Below are positions 46,106 through 54,662 of a stretch of 64,000 nucleotides of DNA, one piece after another (position 1 is the first letter of the stretch; every line of letters begins with the position of its first letter). The stretch is taken from NCBI RefSeq assembly GCF_900108085.1, contig NZ_FNVR01000001.1, positions 372,712 through 436,711 of the forward strand, written 5' to 3'. This stretch comes from Algoriphagus boritolerans DSM 17298 = JCM 18970 (lineage in GTDB: Bacteria; Bacteroidota; Bacteroidia; Cytophagales; Cyclobacteriaceae). A program made the translations under genes and the position numbers. The notes beneath the pieces were generated by a model. The model did not search any database. It was given only the letters and a program-made list of their open reading frames with translations, and was not told the DNA's origin.

Positions 46106-46324
46106 TTGAGTATTAAAGGTAAAAGGATGTTTTAAATCTCGATTTGAAGCACTTTTTTTTAAAAAATCGGATAACCTATAACCTTGTAAATCCCAGGAGC
46201 TTTTCAAGGAATTCTAAACTGGCTAAGACCTAAAAGAAAAGGAAAAAAGAGAAAGTCGGGTCGATTTTTGAATTGTCCAAATCATACCCGCCGACACATT
46301 TCTCAACTTCCATTTCAACATCCC

Positions 46325-46347
46325 GGGACTGAAAGGGCGAAGCTGTG
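46325..46347 (+). promoter_or_regulatory. Shared 23-base leader motif, copy 1
   Basis: A 23-base sequence starting GGGACTGAAAGGGCG and ending AAGCTGTG is identical to 51031-51053. It lies about 220-250 bases after the inverted-repeat promoter in both places. It could be an RNA or DNA element for processive antitermination or a repeat relic; function unknown. Confidence 0.5.
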
Positions 46348-46517
46348 TTCAAGAGTCTTAGTTTTAGCGATCTTAAAAATTTTTAATTGTTAAGGGTTCA
46401 ATGTTCAGTGTTTTTATTCAGAATATGATTGTCCGCAAAGAAACCAGTAGTCAAATTAAATTAAAGTGGTGGTGATTGTTTGTTAATCTAAGATCCGAAG
46501 GATCAAAACAATTCATA

Positions 46518-46676
46518 ACCCCCGGTCTAGCCGGGGGTAAAGTCAAAATGATAAAATCTGGAGCCCCGAAGGGGCGATACCTTGAAATTTCACCCTTTCA
46601 GGGCTCTAAGGAAAGGAATTCAATGGATACCCTGCACTTCGTACAGGGTCATGAATGGTTTAGCTCCTTCAGAGCT
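46518..46676 (+). repeat. Multi-hairpin palindromic repeat
   Basis: Successive hairpins: ACCCCCGG/CCGGGGGT (46518-46538), GCCCC-GAA-GGGGC (46563-46575), CCCT-TTC-AGGG (46593-46603), ACCCTG/ACAGGGT (46629-46649) and AGCTC/GAGCT (46662-46676). This composite of GAAGGGGCGA-type hairpins is a familiar non-coding repeat of Bacteroidota genomes, often attributed to REP-associated transposases; that link is from memory. It lies in the manC leader. The rest of 45839-46942 holds no gene. Confidence 0.65.
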
Positions 46677-46942
46677 ATTTAGGATTTGTTTTGAAATTTT
46701 AATGAATTATCGACTTCAAAAATCTTCTCTTTCTTTCCTCTTTCTATTGGTGACATCGCAGGCATACAGATTATTTATTAAAGAAATTCAGATAAAAAAG
46801 GTAACAAGTTTGGTTAATAAGGGTAGTCTATTGAACATCGAACTCGATTGATTGAATTCTGAACATCAAACTTTGGTATCTTAACCCTGAACTTTGAACC
46901 CTGAACCTTTTAATTATCCGGCTGAACCTAAGCGATAATACG

Positions 46943-47941
46943 ATGTCTACGACAATCAACGTCCTCCTCTCAGGCGGGGTCGGATCCCGACTTTGGCCCT
47001 TGTCAAGAAAATCAAGACCTAAACAATACCTGCCTATTTTTGAGGAACAAACCCTCTTTCAGAAGACCGTTTTGAGAAATCGTGCCTTTTGCGATGACGT
47101 AGTTGTGGTGGGAAACTGTGACAATTACCAACTTTCACAAAAGGACCTGAAAGAATCAGAAATTACAAATTATACGGAGATAGTGGAAGCTTGCCCCCGG
47201 AATACCGCGGCGGCAATTGCTTTTGCCGCATTTGCTACCAAATCCGAAACTATCCTTTTTATCACACCTTCTGATCATTTGATTGAAGAAGGGGAGTCCT
47301 ATGCAAATGCCGTCAATCGGGCGATCCAACTCGCAAAAGAAGGCTTTATTGTAACCTTTGGGCTCAAACCTACCAAGCCTGAAACAGGCTACGGATACAT
47401 TGAGGCAGAAGGAGAAAACGTGAAAAGCTTCCGTGAAAAGCCGGATTTGAAGACTGCAGAAGCATTTTTGGAAAATGGATCTTTTTTCTGGAATTCAGGC
47501 ATGTTCTGCTTTCAGGCAGGAATCTATTTAGACGAACTCCAACGCCTTGAACCTGAGGTTTATCATTCGGCTAAGGAAGCTTATGAAAATTCCAAAGACG
47601 GGAAATTGGATTTCGATCTTTCCATGAAAATCCCGGCTATATCCGTCGATTATGCAGTAATGGAGCGAACTGATCGGATAAAAATGGTTAATTCACAGTT
47701 CCAGTGGAGTGATATGGGTTCTTTTGAGTCTATTTATGATTATCTGGAAAAAGAAGGCCATCCCAAAGATGAACTGGGCAATATGGTCATTGGCACCGGA
47801 CTCCACACCGAATTCGCAGGTCTGACCAATACCCTATTAATCCAAACTCCGGATGCCATCTTGGTTCTCAAAAAGGAAAATGCCCAGGATGTAAAAAAAA
47901 TCTACGAGCGGCTCGAGAAAGAAAAGACGGAACTCGTCTGA
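46943..47941 (+). CDS. manC: Mannose-1-phosphate guanylyltransferase
   Basis: 332 residues; makes GDP-mannose from mannose-1-phosphate and GTP, supplying gmd/fcl at 53.4 and 51.4 kb. The nucleotide-binding signature LSGGVGSRLWPLSR with RPKQYL is present, as are FITPSDHLI, FREKPD and NSGMFCF. Length fits the single-domain type without the C-terminal isomerase domain. It follows the long leader from the 46071 promoter. Confidence 0.95.
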   Translation: MSTTINVLLSGGVGSRLWPLSRKSRPKQYLPIFEEQTLFQKTVLRNRAFCDDVVVVGNCDNYQLSQKDLKESEITNYTEIVEACPRNTAAAIAFAAFATKSETILFITPSDHLIEEGESYANAVNRAIQLAKEGFIVTFGLKPTKPETGYGYIEAEGENVKSFREKPDLKTAEAFLENGSFFWNSGMFCFQAGIYLDELQRLEPEVYHSAKEAYENSKDGKLDFDLSMKIPAISVDYAVMERTDRIKMVNSQFQWSDMGSFESIYDYLEKEGHPKDELGNMVIGTGLHTEFAGLTNTLLIQTPDAILVLKKENAQDVKKIYERLEKEKTELV

Positions 47942-48119
47942 AAATGTTGTTTTTGGTTAATAGTTAATTGATAAAAGTTGGCCAAAATCGAAAACTTTGA
48001 AGATTTGGAAATTTGCCAGAGAGTTATCTTTAATTGTTAGGATACTGTCGAATGAAGTATTGTTTGCCAAGGATCTCAGGTTTTCATCCCAAATTAACTC
48101 AGCGGCTGGTTCATTTATG

Positions 48120-48405
48120 GACCCTGTGAAAAAATAATGTACTACGTTTATTTACTTCAAAGCCTTAAAGATAAAAAGTTTTATACTGGATTTACTTCTG
48201 ATAGCAAGCGTAGGTTTGAGGAGCACAACACCGGTTTGGTAACCGCAACAAACTACAGCTTACCATTAAATTTGGTTTATTACGAATTTTGTCTTAATCA
48301 ACACGATGCAATTCATAGGGAGAAGTATCTAAAGTCAGTAAATGGCAAAAGATATATTAAAAATCGACTAAAAAATTTCCTCCTGGAATAGTATTTCACA
48401 GGGTC
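48120..48405 (+). mobile_element. Candidate minimal mobile cassette: GIY-YIG gene with 12-bp terminal inverted repeats
   Basis: Ends GACCCTGTGAAA (48120-48131) and TTTCACAGGGTC (48394-48405) are perfect inverted repeats. Between them lies only the 84-codon GIY-YIG gene, starting 5 bases inside the left end and stopping 2 bases before the right end. The unit interrupts a four-helix-bundle gene. No obvious target duplication is visible. If the boundaries are right the element is about 286 bp and carries its own nuclease. Confidence 0.65.
48137..48391 (+). CDS. Small GIY-YIG nuclease
   Basis: An 84-residue protein consisting of just a GIY-YIG nuclease domain: MYYVYLLQSLKDKKFYTGFT (GIY...YIG equivalents YVY and YTG), the conserved Arg in SKRRFEEHN, and a Glu/Lys-rich end (AIHREKYLKSVNGKRYIKN). 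Related domains in UvrC and homing endonucleases cut DNA with one metal ion. These tiny versions are abundant in Bacteroidota and have no clear assigned role. It forms nearly the whole of the inverted-repeat cassette at 48120-48405. Confidence 0.9.
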   Translation: MYYVYLLQSLKDKKFYTGFTSDSKRRFEEHNTGLVTATNYSLPLNLVYYEFCLNQHDAIHREKYLKSVNGKRYIKNRLKNFLLE

Positions 48406-48689
48406 GCCGAAGGATTTGAAAGAGACGGTAACAAGGAGTTTATTAATTTTCTGTATATAGCGAAAGGATCAAATGGAGAAGTTCGATCACAAGCATACAG
48501 CGCATTTGATGTTCAATTTATTAATCAAGAATCTTTTGAAGATATGCTGAGGAGAACAGATATTTTGAAAATAAAAATCATTAATCTGATTCTAACTTTG
48601 AAGTTCGGTGGTCCGAAAGGCTACAAATAATGCTCGAATTTACGCTTAATAATTAAACTTTTAACCACTTAACCACTTAACCCCCAACC

Positions 48690-49628
48690 ATGAAACGAAT
48701 TCTTATCACCGGAGGCGCCGGATTTTTAGGGTCTCACCTTTGTGAGCGATTGCTGAATGAAGGCAATGAAGTCCTTTGTGTCGACAACCTATTCACAGGC
48801 AGAAAGTCCAATATCCACCACCTTTTGGATAACAAAAACTTTGAATTCCTAAGGCATGACGTGACTTTTCCGCTCTTTGTGGAAGTGGATGAAATCTACA
48901 ACTTAGCCTGCCCTGCCAGCCCGGTTCACTACCAGTTTGACCCGGTACAAACGACCAAAACATCGGTGATCGGGGCAATTAACATGCTCGGCCTGGCTAA
49001 GCGACTCAAAATCAAAATTCTTCAGGCAAGCACCTCGGAGGTATATGGTGATCCGGAAGTTCACCCCCAACCCGAATCCTACAAGGGAAGTGTCAGCACC
49101 ACCGGTATCCGTGCCTGCTACGATGAAGGAAAGCGATGTGCAGAAACCCTTTTCTTTGATTACCACAGACAGCATAAGGTAGCCATCAAGGTCATGCGAA
49201 TCTTCAATACTTACGGCCCCAGAATGCACCCCAACGATGGGAGAGTGGTAAGTAATTTTATTGTGCAGGCATTGAAAGGTCAGGATATCACCATTTTTGG
49301 AGACGGAAGGCAAACCCGCAGCTTCTGCTACGTGGATGACAACATAGAGGGGATGTGCCGCCTGATGAATTCACGGGATGGATTTACCGGGCCGGTCAAC
49401 ATTGGCAATCCGGGTGAATTTACCATGCTGGAACTTGCCCAACTGGTCATCGAAATGACAGGAAGCAAAAGCCAATTGAAGTTTTTACCCCTACCTCAGG
49501 ATGATCCCATGCAGCGCAAACCCGTCATTGACCTGGCCAAAAAAGAACTCGACTGGGAACCGAAGATAGATCTTCGATCAGGACTGGTCAAGACGATTGA
49601 TTATTTCGACAAGCTTCTGAAGGGTTAA
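48690..49628 (+). CDS. UDP-glucuronate decarboxylase (UDP-xylose synthase)
   Basis: A 312-residue short-chain dehydrogenase that makes UDP-xylose from UDP-glucuronate. NAD-binding [21 protein letters not shown]; the family's [10 protein letters not shown]; catalytic STSEVYGDP and YDEGKRCAE (Tyr/Lys); and the arginine-rich [10 protein letters not shown] block are all present. Sequence is of the soluble UXS type. It supplies xylose residues for the EPS. Preceded by AACCACTT repeats. Confidence 0.93.
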   Translation: MKRILITGGAGFLGSHLCERLLNEGNEVLCVDNLFTGRKSNIHHLLDNKNFEFLRHDVTFPLFVEVDEIYNLACPASPVHYQFDPVQTTKTSVIGAINMLGLAKRLKIKILQASTSEVYGDPEVHPQPESYKGSVSTTGIRACYDEGKRCAETLFFDYHRQHKVAIKVMRIFNTYGPRMHPNDGRVVSNFIVQALKGQDITIFGDGRQTRSFCYVDDNIEGMCRLMNSRDGFTGPVNIGNPGEFTMLELAQLVIEMTGSKSQLKFLPLPQDDPMQRKPVIDLAKKELDWEPKIDLRSGLVKTIDYFDKLLKG

Positions 49629-49849
49629 TGGTTAAATAGTTAAGCGTAAAGCGGTGGATTGAGTCATTGCAAGCGATTTTTTTAATTATCAAATCACCTT
49701 TAAGCCCTATGATCCCGAATCAATCTTTCGGAATAAAACAAAAGATCGCTTCGTCGCAAGGAGGTTTTGAATAAGGAAATAGGTAAAGTTCTGCTCCTCG
49801 CGATGACTTCGACCCAAAACGCTGCCAACAGCGACTGACCACCGAAATC

Positions 49850-50000
49850 TCAATTCAACGGTTCTACAATTCAGCAATTCAACAATCGCCTGGACTTAAC
49901 GAATTAACCCTTAACTCAATGGATCAATTCAACAGTTAACCGATTCATCGATTCAGTTATTCACCAATTCAGCAGTTAAATAATCCTTACCCCAAACAGT
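49850..50000 (+). repeat. Degenerate CAATTCAAC-type spacer repeats
   Basis: Words such as ATTCAACGGTTC, CAATTCAGCAATTCAAC and GATTCATCGATTCAG recur every 8-10 bases through the gap between uxs and the second unknown paralogue. No gene in 49629-50158. A hairpin GAATAGT/ACTATTC lies at about 50106-50129 before the paralogue. Confidence 0.45.
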
Positions 50001-50158
50001 CAATTCAACGAATACATTCCAAAACCAACATATTTACTAAAAAACGCTACACGTATTCATTTTTTTGCTTTTTGTTTATAAAAAATATAGTTTTGCTCAC
50101 CGTATGAATAGTTTGTTTTTTGACTATTCAAATTGTTTATCCCCCCTTTTTTAAAACA

Positions 50159-50728
50159 ATGAGCATACTAAATTTCTTTAGTAAAGCAGTGACGGGCTAT
50201 AAAAACAAGACCCGTACGCTGTTAGGACACAAGGTCGTTTACAAGTACACCGGCAAGTCTGTCCTTTTTGATCCGTTCACCATGATCAGGGAATTGCAGT
50301 ATCGATTCCAAGATGCTACCATCCTGGATTGCCCAGTCAACCTGGAGGAAGAAATCCTTACCCAAGAATTACGGGAACCGGAATACGTTCTGCCCAATGT
50401 CATATTCACTTGTAAAATTCCGGAGGGTGAGTTCCGGGTAAAGCGATTTGTCCGGAATCCGGGCAATAAGCCGATCAGTATTTATGATTTTTTTTTAGAT
50501 GGAAAATTTCTGGCAAAATTCAAACGCATCTATGACTATGGGGCAGCTTTTGACAAATTATGTCAAAGTCCTGAAATTTTGGAGCAACTCCGGCAAAAAG
50601 AGTCCATTCAGGGTTTTCGATTGCCTTGCCTTATGGGGACAGAGATTTATGTTGAAAATTTTAGTCACAGCCAAACCTGGCTGATCTATGATTTGGAGGG
50701 CTTAAATCGGGTGCAATCCTCCTTTTGA
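50159..50728 (+). CDS. Unknown EPS-locus protein, paralogue 2
   Basis: 189 residues from the ATG at 50159 (MSILNFFSKAVTGYKN); an in-frame start 39 bases upstream would add an implausible hydrophobic tail. Homologous along its length to the 45281-45838 protein, with the same spacing of TGY, FDP..M, PIS.Y, YDYG and VE.F.H.Q.W. No signal peptide. Followed by the second inverted-repeat promoter at 50793 and leader motif at 51031, then fcl. Unknown function. Confidence 0.75.
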   Translation: MSILNFFSKAVTGYKNKTRTLLGHKVVYKYTGKSVLFDPFTMIRELQYRFQDATILDCPVNLEEEILTQELREPEYVLPNVIFTCKIPEGEFRVKRFVRNPGNKPISIYDFFLDGKFLAKFKRIYDYGAAFDKLCQSPEILEQLRQKESIQGFRLPCLMGTEIYVENFSHSQTWLIYDLEGLNRVQSSF

Positions 50729-50792
50729 TGCAAAAAAATGTATTCAAAACGCATAATACCTGATGTATAAAATAAGCTAAAAAATCACCCAA

Positions 50793-50827
50793 ACTGAGTA
50801 CTTAAATTACTCGATTTTTTATCTTTG
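50793..50827 (+). promoter_or_regulatory. Inverted-repeat promoter, copy 2
   Basis: ACTGAGTA-N7-TACTCGAT (one mismatch in the repeat) then TATCTTTG (50820-50827), with exactly the same 27-base spacing as copy 1 at 46071-46105. The likely transcript would lead through about 500 bases to fcl. Confidence 0.55.
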
Positions 50828-51030
50828 TAGCATCAATTTTGATCAGCAAAAAATGGCTTTTTAGCTGGCCTTTTTAGAAAATAAATCTCTTTAAAAAATC
50901 TCCTTTCCTGAGGAGTATTATACAAACTAAGCTTTAAAAGCTAAGTAGCAGAATAAGCGAAAATTCCGGAGCCAAACTAGAGGTAGTTCATCCCTTTTCC
51001 CTCCCGCTCCGAAAAATTTTCCTTCCAGCT

Positions 51031-51053
51031 GGGACTGAAAGGGCGAAGCTGTG
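51031..51053 (+). promoter_or_regulatory. Shared 23-base leader motif, copy 2
   Basis: Identical to 46325-46347 (GGGACTGAAAGGGCG ... AAGCTGTG). Lies 211 bases after the -7 box of promoter copy 2. The remainder of the gap 51054-51364 is filled with CTGAACTCTGAAC-type word repeats and no gene. Confidence 0.5.
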
Positions 51054-51364
51054 ATAAATTTGTAATTGTCAAGAAATTAAGTTCAAAGTTGAATTTTTGG
51101 CAGTAGGGAGTAGACCAGTCCATTGATCCATAGAACGCTGAATAGCACTTTAATCCTTTCTCTTTTACAAAATTTTTGTTCGATGTTCATAATTTGGCCG
51201 AACCTGGAAAGCTCAACTCAACAGTTCGACAATCCAACGGTTCAACAACCCTTGAACTCTGAACTCACTGAACACTGAACCTTCAAATCAAGGCTTCAAC
51301 AAGTGGTCAGTTAACCAATTCTTTGATTATTCCTTTCAACAATAAACAAATTCAAAAAACAACC

Positions 51365-52333
51365 TTGACCATCAACCACCACTCCAGAATCTACATCGCC
51401 GGCCATCGAGGAATGGTAGGATCCGCCATTTGGAGAGCTTTAGAAGCCAAAGGCTATTCTAATTTGATAGGAAAAACCTCAGCTGAATTGGATCTGAGAA
51501 ATCAGAAGGCTGTTTCTGATTTTTTCCAAACCGAAAAACCCGAAGTAGTCATCGATGCAGCAGCACGCGTAGGAGGAATCTTGGCGAATAATGAGTACCC
51601 CTATCCGTTTCTGATGGAGAACCTGCAGATTCAAAATAATCTGATTGATTATTCTTTGAAAGCTGATGTGAAAAAATTCATCTTCTTAGGTTCCTCTTGC
51701 ATCTATCCCAAACTTGCTCCCCAACCTTTAAAAGAGGAATACTTGCTTACAGGTCCATTGGAGCCGACCAACGAATGGTACGCCGTGGCAAAAATCACCG
51801 GAGTAAAGGCTTGCGAAGCCATTCGAAAGCAATTTGGAAAGGACTACATCTCCTTGATGCCGACTAATTTGTATGGACCATACGACAATTTTGACTTGAA
51901 AACCTCTCATGTTCTGCCTGCAATGATTCGTAAGTTTCATGAAGCTAAACAGTCAACAGTCGACGGTCGACAGTCGACAGTAAGCTTATGGGGAAGTGGA
52001 ACACCGATGAGAGAGTTTTTATTCGTGGAAGACTTAGCAGATGCCGTGGTTTTTGCTTTGGAAAATAAGTTTGAAGATAACCTATACAATGTAGGAACAG
52101 GTGCTGACTTAACGATTCGCGAACTTGCTGAGTTGATCCAAAAGACAGTGGGTCATGCGGGAGAGATCATCTGGGATTCCTCCAAACCCGATGGCACGCC
52201 TAGAAAATTGATGGACGTATCCAAAATGGAAAAGGCCGGCTGGAAAGCTAAAGTGGGATTGGAAGAGGGGATAAAAAGAACCTATGTGTGGTTCCTCGAA
52301 CATCAGGACTCCTTTAAAGAAGTGAAAATCTAG
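51365..52333 (+). CDS. fcl: GDP-L-fucose synthase
   Basis: About 322 residues; epimerises and reduces GDP-4-keto-6-deoxymannose to GDP-L-fucose, after gmd. RIYIAGHRGMVGSAI is the NAD(P) site; SSCIYPK and YAVAKITG hold the catalytic Ser/Tyr/Lys. There is no ATG at the N-terminus: TTG at 51365 gives the normal length, and a TTG at 51323 gives 14 more residues. Around residue 195-206 the frame contains a heptamer repeat (51951-51981) absent from usual family sequence. A one-unit change would shift the frame. Confidence 0.93.
   Translation: MTINHHSRIYIAGHRGMVGSAIWRALEAKGYSNLIGKTSAELDLRNQKAVSDFFQTEKPEVVIDAAARVGGILANNEYPYPFLMENLQIQNNLIDYSLKADVKKFIFLGSSCIYPKLAPQPLKEEYLLTGPLEPTNEWYAVAKITGVKACEAIRKQFGKDYISLMPTNLYGPYDNFDLKTSHVLPAMIRKFHEAKQSTVDGRQSTVSLWGSGTPMREFLFVEDLADAVVFALENKFEDNLYNVGTGADLTIRELAELIQKTVGHAGEIIWDSSKPDGTPRKLMDVSKMEKAGWKAKVGLEEGIKRTYVWFLEHQDSFKEVKI
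51951..51981 (+). repeat. Heptamer tandem repeat (AGTCGAC) inside fcl
   Basis: Four heptamers AGTCAAC, AGTCGAC, GGTCGAC, AGTCGAC plus AGT. It encodes QSTVDGRQSTV in the fcl reading frame. The same heptamer family appears in intergenic DNA at 11019-11046 and 22039-22059. Confidence 0.8.
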
Positions 52334-52339
52334 TGCTCG

Positions 52340-52830
52340 CTTGATTAGTTACACAGCGGACCACAGAGGACAGCAGAGGAGGCACAGAGTTTTGCTCGCA
52401 AGCTTGCAAGATTAATTACACGGAGTTACACTGAGGGTTGCACGGAGTTTCACAGAGTTTGCTCGCAAGCTCGCAAGATTAATTACACAGAGTTTCACAG
52501 AGAAATGCACAGAGTTGCTAGCAAGCTCATAAAAAAATATAACACAGCGTTCCAAAGGTTCTAAAAAGAAAAAATTGATAAAATAAAACTCCGTGAGCCT
52601 CCGTGTTAACTCCGAGCAACTCCGTGTTCCTAAAAAAAATACTCCGCGTTACAAATAAAAATTAACCTCCGTGAGCCTCCGTGTTTAACTCCGTGGGACT
52701 CCGTGTCACTAAAAAAAAAAATACTCCGTGAGCCTCCGTGTTCCAAATAAAAAATTAACCTCCGTGAGCCTCCGTGTTAACTCCGCGGGACTCCGTGTAC
52801 CTAAAAAAATACTCCGCGGGACTTCGTTAT
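52340..52830 (+). repeat. CTCCGTG/CACGGAG repeat array, left of GxxExxY gene
   Basis: From 52340 to about 52560 the words read ACACGGAG, CACAGAG and GCTCGCAAGCTTGCAAGATT; from 52590 they turn round to CTCCGTGAGCCTCCGTGTT, ACTCCGCGGGACTCCGTGT with A-rich spacers, repeated about five times. The change of direction makes a loose inverted repeat about the AT-rich stretch 52535-52590. Confidence 0.8.
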
Positions 52831-52842
52831 GACAAGAAAAAA

Positions 52843-53217
52843 ATGCTTGAAAAAGAGGACCTAACAGAGCAAATTCTGAATTGTGCATTTAAAGTACATT
52901 CCAAGCTTGGCCCTGGTCTTCTTGAATCTGCTTACCAAGCCTGTTTTAAGTATGAGTTAGAGAAATCTGGATTTGAGGTGAAATCCGAAGTTCCAGTGCC
53001 TTTGATTTATGAAGAGATCAGGTTGGAATGCGGATATAGAATCGATTTATTAGTTGAGGATCAAGTAATTCTTGAATTGAAAACTGTCGAGCAAATAACA
53101 GATGTCCATAAAGCTCAAATCTTAACTTATTTGAAATTCTCAGGATATCGGGTTGGATTATTGTTGAATTTCCGGACTAAAAGTCTTGTAAAAGGTCTCC
53201 ACAGGTTTATTCTTTAA
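52843..53217 (+). CDS. GxxExxY protein (PD-(D/E)XK-like)
   Basis: 124 residues from the ATG at 52843; codons upstream in frame are repeat DNA. The signature GxxExxY is GLLESAY; also CGYRIDLLVEDQVILELKTV, whose D-(E/D)xK pattern suggests a nuclease fold, and HKAQILTYLKFSGYRVGLLL. Function is unproven. The gene is enclosed on both sides by CTCCGTG repeats that stop only at its ends. Confidence 0.88.
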   Translation: MLEKEDLTEQILNCAFKVHSKLGPGLLESAYQACFKYELEKSGFEVKSEVPVPLIYEEIRLECGYRIDLLVEDQVILELKTVEQITDVHKAQILTYLKFSGYRVGLLLNFRTKSLVKGLHRFIL

Positions 53218-53227
53218 AAAAAATAAA

Positions 53228-53411
53228 ACTCCGTGAGCCTCCGTGTTTAACTCCGCGGGACTCCGTGTCCCAAAATAACCTCCGTGAGACTCCGTGTTAA
53301 CTCCGAGCAACTCCGTGTCCCCAAAAAATAAAACCTCCGTGAGCCTCCGTGTTTAAATCCGAGTAACTCCGTGTTCCAAAATAAACTCCGCGGCACTCTG
53401 TGTCCCTAAAA
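53228..53411 (+). repeat. CTCCGTG repeat array, right of GxxExxY gene
   Basis: Four more units of CTCCGTGAGCCTCCGTGTT and ACTCCGCGGGACTCCGTGT with A-rich spacers; the last ends CTGTGTCCCTAAAAA directly against the gmd ATG (53413). The gmd 5' region is therefore repeat-derived. Confidence 0.8.
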
Positions 53412-53412
53412 A

Positions 53413-54597
53413 ATGAAAACTGCCTTAATAACAGGAATCACCGGCCAAGACGGCTCCTACCTAGCCGAACTTTTACTCGAAAAGGGCTACCATGTCCACG
53501 GCATCAAGCGTCGGGCCTCCTCTTTCAATACCCAGCGTATCGACCACCTCTACCAGGATCAGCACCAGAGTAATGTCAATTTCACCTTGCATTACGGTGA
53601 CCTGACAGATTCCACGAATATCATCCGAATCATTCAGGAGGTCCAACCGGACGAGATCTATAACCTAGGCGCAATGAGCCATGTAAAGGTTTCCTTTGAC
53701 TCTCCGGAGTACGTGGCCAATGTGGATGGTATCGGAACTTTGAGAGTTCTCGAAGCAGTTCGAATTTTAGGTTTGGAGAAAAAGACCAGAATCTATCAAG
53801 CTTCAACATCCGAGTTGTATGGTGGAATGCCGGAAAACAAGAATGCAGCAGGATTCTACGACGAAAGTTCACCTTTCTACCCACGCTCTCCTTACGGTGC
53901 CGCTAAAATCTACGGATTCTGGATTACTAAAAACTACCGGGAAGCCTACGGGATGTTTGCCTGCAACGGCATCCTCTTCAACCATGAATCCCCAAGAAGA
54001 GGGGAGACCTTTGTCACCCGCAAGATCACCATGGCTGCGGCTGCGATTGCTTTAGGGAAGCAGGATTGCCTATACTTGGGCAACTTGGATGCGCTTAGAG
54101 ACTGGGGCCATGCCAAGGATTATGTCAAAGCCATGTGGCTTATCCTTCAGCAAGACAAACCGGAAGACTTTATCATCGCCACTGGCAAGACCACCAAAGT
54201 TCGTGACTTTGTTCAAATGGCCTTCGCCCACGTGGGCTTTACCCTACGCTGGGAGGGAACAGGCGTCGATGAAGTTGGGATTCTGGCAGGTGTAGATGAA
54301 CAAAAGTACTTTGAGGCAACAGGTGTCGCCCTGAGCACCTTAGCGACGGGAGTCGATAAGTTCGAAGGCCTTTCCATTGGAACAATCTTAGTAAAAATCG
54401 ACCCTGCCTACTTCCGCCCAACCGAAGTCGACCTCCTCCTAGGCGACCCAACAAAATCCAAAACCCAATTGAGCTGGGAGCCTGAATACGATCTAGCTGG
54501 ACTAATAGATGATATGATGGGTTCTGATATCAAGTTAATGCAAAAGGATATGCACTTGATGCAAGGTGGGCATGAGGTTCATAGACATTCGGAGTAG
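53413..54597 (+). CDS. gmd: GDP-mannose 4,6-dehydratase
   Basis: 394 residues; converts GDP-mannose to GDP-4-keto-6-deoxymannose for fcl. [19 protein letters not shown] is the NAD site, STSELYG and YAAKIYG-like segments ([22 protein letters not shown]) give the catalytic residues, and [17 protein letters not shown] is the family hallmark. An unusual insertion of about 35 residues (54282-54388; includes [19 protein letters not shown]) precedes [18 protein letters not shown]. Copies of the last part of the gene occur as pseudogenes at 57255 and 58400. Confidence 0.95.
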   Translation: MKTALITGITGQDGSYLAELLLEKGYHVHGIKRRASSFNTQRIDHLYQDQHQSNVNFTLHYGDLTDSTNIIRIIQEVQPDEIYNLGAMSHVKVSFDSPEYVANVDGIGTLRVLEAVRILGLEKKTRIYQASTSELYGGMPENKNAAGFYDESSPFYPRSPYGAAKIYGFWITKNYREAYGMFACNGILFNHESPRRGETFVTRKITMAAAAIALGKQDCLYLGNLDALRDWGHAKDYVKAMWLILQQDKPEDFIIATGKTTKVRDFVQMAFAHVGFTLRWEGTGVDEVGILAGVDEQKYFEATGVALSTLATGVDKFEGLSIGTILVKIDPAYFRPTEVDLLLGDPTKSKTQLSWEPEYDLAGLIDDMMGSDIKLMQKDMHLMQGGHEVHRHSE

Positions 54598-54662
54598 AAA
54601 ATTCAAATGATGTTTATTTGAATAAAAAATAATGATTTATGGTATTTTTCAGTTAAAAAAGA

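Larger units (their letters stand above)
47981..48630 (+). pseudogene. Four-helix-bundle (S23/23S rRNA IVP) gene, interrupted by GIY-YIG cassette
   Basis: Two halves of an S23-type four-helix-bundle protein flank the GIY-YIG gene. Left: IENFEDL, then after a small deletion/frameshift KIWKFARELSL and FAKDLRFSSQINSAAGSFMD, up to 48119. Right, from 48403: VAEGFERDGNKEFINFLYIA and KGSNGEVRSQAYSAFDVQF, running to a TAA at 48628-48630 after sequence that no longer fits the family. The normal protein reads SxMDNIAEGFER across the junction, so the cassette split the gene. These proteins are known from rRNA intervening sequences and as free-standing genes. Confidence 0.8.

Noticed and set aside
46325..46347. 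Leader motif as an RfaH ops element
   Set aside because: It has a loose likeness to ops (GGGCG...AGC.GTG) but does not match the consensus, and no NusG-like gene is in the window.
52590..53411. CTCCGTG units considered as CRISPR repeats or as coding sequence
   Set aside because: Units are degenerate, spacing is irregular and A-rich, and frames through them are only repeat translations.
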